Shown here: positions 1 through 3,679 of the stretch, piece by piece | How the letters are laid out: every line of letters begins with the position of its first letter | Position numbering within the stretch: the first letter of the stretch is position 1 | NCBI GenBank assembly: GCA_028705415.1 | Contig: JAQWDO010000063.1 | Location: 1 to 5,363 of the forward strand | Origin: Dehalococcoidales bacterium | GTDB lineage: Bacteria; Chloroflexota; Dehalococcoidia; Dehalococcoidales; CSSed11-197 | DNA length: 5,363 bases | Direction: 5' to 3' | The notes under the pieces: model-generated | Databases searched by the model: none | What the model was told of the DNA's origin: nothing | The model's input: only the letters and a program-made list of their open reading frames with translations | Program-made: the position numbers and the translations under genes

Positions 1-223
1 TACATTCATTTACTGTGATACTGTGCAGCCAGGTAGCCAGACTGCCCTTATTGTGGTCATAGGTAGAGCGGAACTTCCAAGCTGCCATGAATACTTCCTG
101 GACGATATCCTCAGCTGAATCCCGTGAACCTGTAATCATATAAGCGTTTTTAAAAACCATGCCGTTGTAGTGGTTGTAGACCTGTTCGAAAGCCTGCTTA
201 TTGTCTGATTGCCACTTTTCCAT
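1..223 (-). CDS. ECF-type RNA polymerase sigma factor, N-terminal part (cut by window edge)
   Basis: This is the first 74 codons of a sigma-70 family factor of the extracytoplasmic-function type, which directs RNA polymerase to a small set of promoters. The visible part is sigma region 2. It has an aromatic and hydrophobic helix with the pattern AFEQVYNHYNGMVF near residues 11-24, the core-binding segment DSAEDIVQEVFMAAWKF at 35-51, and the region 2.3/2.4-like segment GSLATWLHSITVNE at 60-73. These closely match the family patterns 'DAEDLTQEVFLRAW' and 'GSFRAWLxxIARN'. The ATG at 223 is preceded by a Shine-Dalgarno sequence (AGGTGG, about 229-234). The sequence runs off the left edge, so region 4 and any anti-sigma partner are not visible. 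The family assignment is firm, but the subgroup and regulon cannot be read from this fragment. Confidence 0.9.
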   Translation of the reverse strand, partial: MEKWQSDNKQAFEQVYNHYNGMVFKNAYMITGSRDSAEDIVQEVFMAAWKFRSTYDHNKGSLATWLHSITVNEC

Positions 224-239
224 TTTCACCACCTAATTA

Positions 240-268
240 TATATAGTGGAAAAAAATAAAAAAGTTCA
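240..268 (-). promoter_or_regulatory. Candidate promoter of the sigma-factor gene
   Basis: Reading the minus strand, TGAACT (263-268) is followed after 17 bases by TATATA (240-245). A perfect TATAAT also lies slightly downstream at 236-241 but has poor spacing. Transcription would start very close to the ribosome binding site of the sigma gene. The GAAC core of the -35 resembles ECF-dependent promoters and would fit autoregulation, but the region is very AT-rich, so such matches are cheap. Confidence 0.3.
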
Positions 269-295
269 TTTGTTAAAAATACTTCTTGAGTGCAC

Positions 296-312
296 CGGAT
301 ATATACGGATAT
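296..312. repeat. Tandem-like direct repeat CGGATAT, 10-base period
   Basis: CGGATAT occurs at 296-302 and again at 306-312, so the copies are 10 bases apart, close to one helical turn. It lies upstream of the sigma gene (minus strand) in AT-rich DNA. Such spacing is typical of operators bound on one face of the helix, but only two short copies are present and chance is a real alternative. Confidence 0.3.
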
Positions 313-327
313 TTGCCGAGTCTGTTG

Positions 328-419
328 AGCCTCCCAGGAAAAGAAATGCAGTTTTGGCATACTCATGCTCCCCTGATGCTTAAACAGAGAACACATACGA
401 AAACTATATAGGGGAGGCT
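328..419. repeat. Inverted repeat pairing with a Shine-Dalgarno-like sequence
   Basis: AGCCTCCC (328-335) is the exact reverse complement of GGGAGGCT (412-419), with 76 bases between the arms. The right arm contains the GGAGG in front of the ATG at 420. If both arms are on one RNA, the left arm would mask that site. Eight base pairs over such a distance can occur by chance. Confidence 0.25.
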
Positions 420-503
420 ATGTCATTCAAGCGTTCAAATAACCATCAATACTTACAGCCATGTTTCTCCCGGTTTGCAACAGGCGGCGGTGGATGGCTT
501 TGA
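420..503 (+). CDS. Doubtful 27-codon ORF behind GGGGAGG
   Basis: A short open frame beginning ATGTCATTC and ending with TGA would encode a 27-residue peptide with a GGGGW cluster near its end. A strong Shine-Dalgarno-like sequence (411-417) precedes it, but the gap of only 2 bases to the ATG is shorter than normal. No family is recognised and no good sigma-70 promoter is seen upstream. It may be a small regulated peptide or just noise, and I lean towards noise. Confidence 0.15.
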   Translation: MSFKRSNNHQYLQPCFSRFATGGGGWL

Positions 504-573
504 CAGAATGCTTAACAATGAACAAACAAACCCGGCAAGTGCTAAAACTTATTGCCAAATTATTGCTAATTCT

Positions 574-631
574 AAAAATAAAACCCCCTATAACAAGCAA
601 TTTAGCTTTGAAAATGGGCATTTGGAGGGGG
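574..631 (-). terminator. Possible intrinsic terminator of the tRNA transcript
   Basis: On the minus strand, just after the CCA end of tRNA-Glu, CCCCC (627-631) can pair with GGGGG (584-588). The second arm is followed directly by TTTTATTTTT (574-583). A smaller AAGC/GCTT hairpin lies inside the 38-base loop. The position and T-rich tail fit a terminator, but the stem is only 5 bp and the loop is long. Confidence 0.35.
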
Positions 632-632
632 A

Positions 633-709
633 TGGTAGCGCATACGGGATTCGAACCCGTGGTCTCCGCCTTGAGAGGGCGGTGTCCTAGGCCGCTAGAC
701 GAATGCGCC
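633..709 (-). tRNA. tRNA-Glu (anticodon CTC)
   Basis: This is a complete cloverleaf of 77 nt with CCA encoded. The acceptor stem is GGCGCAT with ATGCGCT (G1 opposite U72), with discriminator A and CCA. The D arm is GTC/GAC around an 11-base loop, and the anticodon arm is CCGCC-CTCTCAA-GGCGG. The variable loop has 5 bases and the T arm is ACGGG-TTCGAAT-CCCGT. The anticodon CTC reads GAG. It is the second gene of a two-tRNA unit, 9 bases after tRNA-Gln. The D loop is longer than that of its neighbour, as is usual for tRNA-Glu compared with tRNA-Gln in bacteria that use the GatCAB amidotransferase. Confidence 0.97.
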
Positions 710-718
710 AGATGAAAA

Positions 719-792
719 TGGCTGGGGAAGAAGGATTCGAACCTTCCCATACGGATTCAGAGTCCGCTGTCCTACCACTAGACGATTCCCCA
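719..792 (-). tRNA. tRNA-Gln (anticodon CTG)
   Basis: This is a complete cloverleaf of 74 nt with CCA encoded. The acceptor stem is TGGGGAA with TTCCCCA (U1-A72), with discriminator G and CCA. The D arm is GTC/GAC with a 9-base loop. The anticodon arm is GCGGA-CTCTGAA-TCCGT, closing with a G-U pair, and the T arm is GAAGG-TTCGAAT-CCTTC. The anticodon CTG reads CAG. The U1-A72 pair is the known identity element for transamidation of Glu-tRNA-Gln by GatCAB, so glutamine charging in this organism may go through that route. It is the first gene of the unit, transcribed from the promoter just upstream. Confidence 0.97.
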
Positions 793-804
793 GCGTCAGC
801 GTTA

Positions 805-834
805 AGTATATCATCTAGCATCATTTTCCATCAA
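805..834 (-). promoter_or_regulatory. Promoter of the tRNA-Gln/tRNA-Glu unit
   Basis: On the minus strand, TTGATG (829-834) is followed after 18 bases by TATACT (805-810). A TG one base upstream of the -10 makes it an extended -10 element (TGATATACT). The predicted start lies about 5-7 bases before the mature tRNA-Gln 5' end. The twelve bases AGATGATATACT are identical to the -10 region of the thiL promoter in this window. Confidence 0.75.
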
Positions 835-889
835 GAAACGAATACCCGCTCTTAATCCGGTATACTTCACACCTTCAGTCTTATGCCTG

Positions 890-919
890 TAGACTTCATG
901 CCTGCGTTTGCAGTATCAT
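890..919 (+). promoter_or_regulatory. Candidate promoter of rnc
   Basis: TAGACT (890-895) is followed after 18 bases by TATCAT (914-919), a 4/6 and a 5/6 match to sigma-70 hexamers. Transcription would start near 926, just before the ribosome binding site (927-932). This supports the ATG at 941 rather than the upstream TTG at 908. No better candidate is seen in the gap after the divergent tRNA promoter. Confidence 0.4.
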
Positions 920-940
920 ACAAATCGAGGAGTATTTGAA

Positions 941-1630
941 ATGGCTGATTCATCTGAACTGGAACAGGCACTTGGTTACCACTTCCAAAACAGGGAGTTA
1001 CTCCGGGAAGCACTTGTGCACAGTTCTCTGTTAAATGAAAACCATGCACCCGGCATTGAATCCAACGAAAGGCTTGAGTACCTGGGAGATGCAGCGCTTG
1101 GCTTGATAATCGCCCATGAACTGTTTGTCCAGATGCCGGAGGTAGATGAAGGAGAACTGACTCGCCTGCGCTCCACACTGGTTTGCAGTGCTACGCTTGG
1201 ATTACTGGGCAACGATATAAACCTCGGCAAGTATATGTTCATGGGAAAAGGCGAGGAAGCAAGCGGAGGCCGCAGTAAAGCTACAAACCTGGCAAGGGGC
1301 CTCGAAGCAGTTCTCGGTGCAGTCTATCTGGATGGCGGGCTCGGGGAAGCGCGCGGCGTGATCCTCCGTCTATATGGAAAAGATCTGAATAACATTACCA
1401 GCAGCCAATTGTGCACAGATTCTAAATCTCGACTTCAGGAGTTGGCACAAGCCAGAAAACTTGGCGCGCCTTCTTATAATATCGTAGAATCCAGGGGACC
1501 CGTGCATAGCCCGGACTTTGTCGCAGAGGTATTGCTGGAAGATAAAGTGATAGCCACAGGAAGAGGAAAAAGTAAAAAAACAGCTGAAGCTGATGCAGCT
1601 TCACACGCTTTACAAATACTGTATGATTAA
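941..1630 (+). CDS. rnc: Ribonuclease III
   Basis: RNase III cuts double-stranded RNA, matures rRNA precursors and turns over structured mRNAs in the cytoplasm. The 229-residue protein has the normal family length. The N-terminal nuclease domain (about 1-150) carries the signature NERLEYLGDAALGL at 42-55, with catalytic Glu46 and Asp50. The second active-site segment is LARGLEAVLGAVYLDGG at 117-133, with Glu122. The C-terminal double-stranded RNA-binding domain (about 160-228) has DSKSRLQELAQ, the GP-H-PDF-AEV core and GRGKSKKTAEADAA. Oddly, residue 119 is Arg (codon AGG, 1295-1297), where the family pattern LADxxEA has a metal-binding Asp. The ATG at 941 is chosen because GAGGAG (927-932) lies 8 bases before it; a TTG at 908 would add 11 unconserved residues and overlap the likely promoter. 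The family assignment is certain, but activity is slightly in question. Confidence 0.96.
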   Translation: MADSSELEQALGYHFQNRELLREALVHSSLLNENHAPGIESNERLEYLGDAALGLIIAHELFVQMPEVDEGELTRLRSTLVCSATLGLLGNDINLGKYMFMGKGEEASGGRSKATNLARGLEAVLGAVYLDGGLGEARGVILRLYGKDLNNITSSQLCTDSKSRLQELAQARKLGAPSYNIVESRGPVHSPDFVAEVLLEDKVIATGRGKSKKTAEADAASHALQILYD

Positions 1631-1644
1631 AAACCAAGACCATC

Positions 1645-1673
1645 TTTACAGACATATGGCGCGCTGTTAAAAT
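1645..1673 (+). promoter_or_regulatory. Strong promoter-like element before the small ORF and acylphosphatase gene
   Basis: TTTACA (1645-1650) and TAAAAT (1668-1673) each differ from the sigma-70 consensus by one base and are separated by the ideal 17 bases. Transcription would start near 1680, giving a leader of about 25 bases with the AAGGGGG ribosome binding site at 1693-1699. The small ORF and the acylphosphatase gene may therefore be expressed independently of rnc. Confidence 0.65.
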
Positions 1674-1705
1674 GCAACACCATATTAATAACAAGGGGGC
1701 TAAAT

Positions 1706-1843
1706 ATGAGTAAGGACAAACCAAACAGGGAGACCAAAAAACCAAAAAAGGGCTCTGTAAAACCAATTATTCCGGATGTTATTACGCCTCCCCCCTCCGT
1801 GGATGTCGTAAGAAAACGGCGAAAATGCGGAGATGAAGAATAA
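1706..1843 (+). CDS. Small basic protein of 45 residues, function unknown
   Basis: I do not recognise a family. The frame runs from an ATG preceded at 6 bases by AAGGGGG (1693-1699) to a TAA, behind a near-consensus promoter. The protein is low in complexity. It has a Lys-rich N-terminal half (KPNRETKKPKKG at 5-16), a Pro-rich middle (IIPDVITPPPS at 21-31) and a basic patch (VRKRRKC at 35-41) before an acidic end (DEE). It has 13 Lys/Arg against 7 Asp/Glu. No signal peptide or membrane segment is seen, so it is probably cytoplasmic and perhaps disordered. Basic tails of this kind can bind nucleic acid or the ribosome, but that is only a guess. Its last 11 bases overlap the start of the acylphosphatase gene, which suggests translational coupling. 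The promoter, ribosome binding site and coupling together make a real gene likely. Confidence 0.6.
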   Translation: MSKDKPNRETKKPKKGSVKPIIPDVITPPPSVDVVRKRRKCGDEE

Positions 1844-2141
1844 TCCGGGTCAATCAGGCAACCTTCAAATTGCCACTGCAATAATTCTGGTTCAAGGGAG
1901 AGTGCAGGGAGTATCATTCCGGCGTTTTGCAGTCGAGTGCGCCAACAAAACCAGGGTGCACGGTTGTGTAAGAAACCTGAGTGATGGCCGTTCGGTTGAA
2001 ATTATTATCCAGGGAAGTGCCTCTTCCCTGGATAATTTTTTACGCCTGATAGAAAAGGGGCCTCCTGGCGCTCTGGTTGAAAACATAAAAGTGGAACAAA
2101 TAGAAACTCTGCGCATCTACAAGGATTTCGATATAAGATAA
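1833..2141 (+). CDS. acyP: Acylphosphatase
   Basis: Acylphosphatase hydrolyses carboxyl-phosphate bonds such as acetyl phosphate or 1,3-bisphosphoglycerate in the cytoplasm. The 102-residue protein covers the whole small alpha/beta domain. The phosphate-binding signature GRVQGVSFRRFA at 22-33 contains catalytic Arg30; Ser28 replaces the more usual Gly. The second signature GCVRNLSDGRSVEI at 44-57 contains catalytic Asn48. The segment FLRLIEKGPPGALVENIKV and the final DFDIR match the family C-terminus. There are about 12 extra N-terminal residues compared with typical 90-residue members. The ATG at 1833 is the only usual start after an in-frame stop at 1809-1811. GGAG touches the ATG directly, so translation probably depends on coupling with the overlapping small ORF. 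A perfect 14-bp inverted repeat lies within the coding sequence at 2004-2036. The gene is convergent with the DUF362 gene, with 8 bases between the two stops. Confidence 0.92.
   Translation: MKNNPGQSGNLQIATAIILVQGRVQGVSFRRFAVECANKTRVHGCVRNLSDGRSVEIIIQGSASSLDNFLRLIEKGPPGALVENIKVEQIETLRIYKDFDIR
2004..2041 (+). terminator. Terminator-like hairpin inside the acylphosphatase coding sequence
   Basis: ATTATCCAGGGAAG (2004-2017) and CTTCCCTGGATAAT (2023-2036) form a perfect 14-bp stem with a 5-base loop (TGCCT). A run of six T (2036-2041) follows, the first of which pairs in the stem. This has the form of an intrinsic terminator for the plus strand but sits at about codons 58-68 of the gene. On the minus strand the same stem is followed by the weaker tail AATTTC; it could still help stop the convergent mobA-DUF362 transcript, since no terminator fits in the 8-base gap between the genes. 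The structure is plain in the sequence; its role is inferred. Confidence 0.55.
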
Positions 2142-2149
2142 CTCGCTGT

Positions 2150-2875
2150 TTAGTCTTCCTCCCCTTCCAGCTCTGCTTCAGCTTCGTCAACCAAATCCAG
2201 ATAAGTGGTTTTGATATTCAAAGCGGTTGACATTTCTCTATCTATGTAATAGGGTTCCCCCTGATATATCATACCAAAAGAATCGACGGTATCTTTGGCT
2301 CCATTCCGGATATCCAGCCGGCTTGTTCCCTCGATAATGCCCATGTCGAACGGCATAGTAAAATACAAATCGGCAAGAACTCTTTGCATATCAAACTCAT
2401 TCAAGTTTTTCCAGTTTTTGCCGTATCTTTCTACTGAGAGGAGGGAAAGAAGGTTGGCTATGGTCAATTTCCCATGCCCGTCTTCAGTTTTCAACGGGCT
2501 GGTGGTTATCAAATAATCACTTGAAAGCACAATGTTGGGGATCAGAAAAGTTGGGACCGCCAGCGGCTTTTCCAAAGGATTATCCACTTCCACCCAAACA
2601 CATTCCTTGACATCCACCATTATTACCCGAGGGAAATCGTAACCCAGAGACTTGTAAACTTCGCTAACCGGGCTGCCATCCGGAGTACCGCCAATAATCA
2701 TGATGTTGGCATCGCTTACTTTACGTATTCCTTCTATGATAGCGTTTAGCAGTTTTGGGCTGGTTGTATATGGATAACTTTTGCTGGACGATATATCCGG
2801 CTTTATAAGAACTCTGCGTGCCCGTGTTATCGGGCGCGGCGCATTAAAAACAAACTCATCTGAGTTAAATATCAA
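2150..2875 (-). CDS. DUF362-family protein
   Basis: The 241-residue protein resembles DUF362 proteins, whose biochemical role is mostly unknown. Family features in order are VLIKPDISSSKSYPYTTSP at 22-40 (compare KPN...YPATTSP), a glycine-rich stretch IIGGTPDGSPVSEVYKSLGY at 60-79, the segment SSDYLITTSPLKTEDGHGKLT at 118-138 (compare 'PKLKTH...T'), and MPFDMGIIEGTSRL at 174-187. The tail is acidic (EAEAELEGEED). The ferredoxin-type cysteine clusters of some relatives are absent; only Cys92 is seen. The start is the TTG at 2875, because AGAGGTG (2880-2886) precedes it, a stop lies just upstream in frame, and no early in-frame ATG exists. It lies 15 bases after mobA and is surely cotranscribed with it. 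A link to cofactor or metalloprotein maturation is only suggested by that neighbour. Confidence 0.82.
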   Translation of the reverse strand: MIFNSDEFVFNAPRPITRARRVLIKPDISSSKSYPYTTSPKLLNAIIEGIRKVSDANIMIIGGTPDGSPVSEVYKSLGYDFPRVIMVDVKECVWVEVDNPLEKPLAVPTFLIPNIVLSSDYLITTSPLKTEDGHGKLTIANLLSLLSVERYGKNWKNLNEFDMQRVLADLYFTMPFDMGIIEGTSRLDIRNGAKDTVDSFGMIYQGEPYYIDREMSTALNIKTTYLDLVDEAEAELEGEED

Positions 2876-2890
2876 GGGACACCTCTAACA

Positions 2891-3535
2891 TTATGCAATC
2901 TCCGTTTTTTTAATTAATTGTTTTTCGGAGGGCGCAGAAGCCATTTTTACGGCTGTTTCAAGATCCTGGAGTGTATTAATATTAAAAAAACTATTACCCG
3001 CAGGATCAAACCGTTCAATATCATTGCTTTCCACATACCTCGTTCTTACTCGTTGCAAAAGGTGGTCAATCTTGTAATCTTCTTTTTCAATAAGTTCGCC
3101 GATGGTCTTAATGCACTGCATGGAATAAAAGGCATGCAGAGGCTCCTGCAACTCACCGCGTACCGGGATTACAACATCGAAACCTGGACTCAGGCTTATC
3201 AGGTAACGGGAAAACTCAAGGTTTACAAAAGGCATATCACAGGCGGTAACAAAACCACCTATACCCCGGCAGGCACTGAGACCGCTGTATATACCAACAA
3301 GCGGACCCTTCCCGGGATAGACATCTTCAACTATCTCCAACCTGCCTGTAGTGCCACCAAGAGGCAATTTTTGCCCTGGCGCACTCACAATTATAATTTG
3401 GTCTGTTAATGATCCCAGCCTGGAAACTGCTCTTTCCAGCAGGGTCTGGCCTTTAAATTTAACCCAAGCCTTCTCTTGCCCCAGCCTTCGTCCTTTTCCT
3501 CCAGCTAGTATGATGAGGCTGTAATTCTGATACAA
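2891..3535 (-). CDS. mobA: Molybdenum cofactor guanylyltransferase
   Basis: MobA transfers GMP from GTP to molybdopterin-bound molybdenum, giving the guanine-dinucleotide cofactor of formate dehydrogenase-like and other DMSO-reductase-family enzymes. The 214-residue protein has the usual length. It shows the nucleotide-binding loop LAGGKGRRLGQEKA at 10-23, the EDVYPGKGPLVGIYSGL segment at 70-86, ACDMPFV at 98-104 with the Mg-binding Asp100, EPLHAFYS at 131-138, and FFNINTLQDLE near 183-193. The start is taken as the TTG at 3535. No Shine-Dalgarno sequence stands at a normal distance, the frame is closed by a TAG four codons upstream, and the conserved loop begins just after the start. It is the first gene of a unit with the DUF362 gene and is divergent from thiL. 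A related nucleotidyltransferase is less likely given the PGKGPLVG and ACDMP motifs. Confidence 0.92.
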   Translation of the reverse strand: MYQNYSLIILAGGKGRRLGQEKAWVKFKGQTLLERAVSRLGSLTDQIIIVSAPGQKLPLGGTTGRLEIVEDVYPGKGPLVGIYSGLSACRGIGGFVTACDMPFVNLEFSRYLISLSPGFDVVIPVRGELQEPLHAFYSMQCIKTIGELIEKEDYKIDHLLQRVRTRYVESNDIERFDPAGNSFFNINTLQDLETAVKMASAPSEKQLIKKTEIA

Positions 3536-3558
3536 AATATTTTGGCGCTACCCACCCC

Positions 3559-3587
3559 CTTATATTTAATTTTACCATCTTAGTCAA
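3559..3587 (-). promoter_or_regulatory. mobA: Promoter of mobA-DUF362
   Basis: On the minus strand, TTGACT (3582-3587) and TATAAG (3559-3564) are separated by 17 bases; each hexamer differs from consensus at one place. Transcription would begin near 3552, leaving a leader of about 16 bases without a Shine-Dalgarno sequence before the TTG start of mobA. Confidence 0.7.
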
Positions 3588-3640
3588 TACCCATGATACA
3601 TTTTCAAAATTCCCGAAAAAACCGAAACTATAATTGTTCC

Positions 3641-3670
3641 TTGTAGCTTTATCAAAGCAGATGATATACT
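3641..3670 (+). promoter_or_regulatory. thiL: Promoter of the thiL-tsaE-tsaB operon
   Basis: TTGTAG (3641-3646) is followed after 18 bases by TATACT (3665-3670), with an extended -10 TG. AGATGATATACT here is identical to the tRNA promoter in this window. The expected start at about 3676-3679 falls 1-4 bases before the thiL ATG, so the messenger should be leaderless or nearly so. Confidence 0.65.
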
Positions 3671-3679
3671 CTCAAGCAG

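Larger units (their letters stand above)
224..632. other. Non-coding stretch between sigma-factor gene and tRNA genes
   Basis: About 400 bases without a convincing protein gene. The longer open frames here on either strand run into the tRNA genes and have no family resemblance. What can be seen is the candidate sigma-gene promoter, a 7-base direct repeat near 296-312, an 8-bp inverted repeat (328-335 and 412-419), a 27-codon ORF with a close-set Shine-Dalgarno-like sequence, and a possible terminator for the tRNA transcript at 574-631. Confidence 0.6.

Noticed and set aside
461..715. 84- and 71-codon plus-strand open frames
   Set aside because: Both cross the antisense of tRNA-Glu, and the residues GFEPV/GIRTRG are the usual false translation of a T-arm.
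427..750. 107-codon minus-strand open frame
   Set aside because: It runs through tRNA-Glu and into tRNA-Gln and shows no family resemblance, so it is a chance frame.
908..940. TTG start giving a longer RNase III
   Set aside because: The ATG at 941 has a good ribosome binding site, and the extra 11 residues overlap the candidate promoter.
2918..3409. 163-codon plus-strand frame antisense to mobA
   Set aside because: It has no recognisable domain and lies fully opposite a well-supported mobA gene.
3536..3679. Possible thiamine diphosphate riboswitch before thiL
   Set aside because: The promoter lies almost at the ATG, and no riboswitch core motif such as CUGAGA is seen in the leader.
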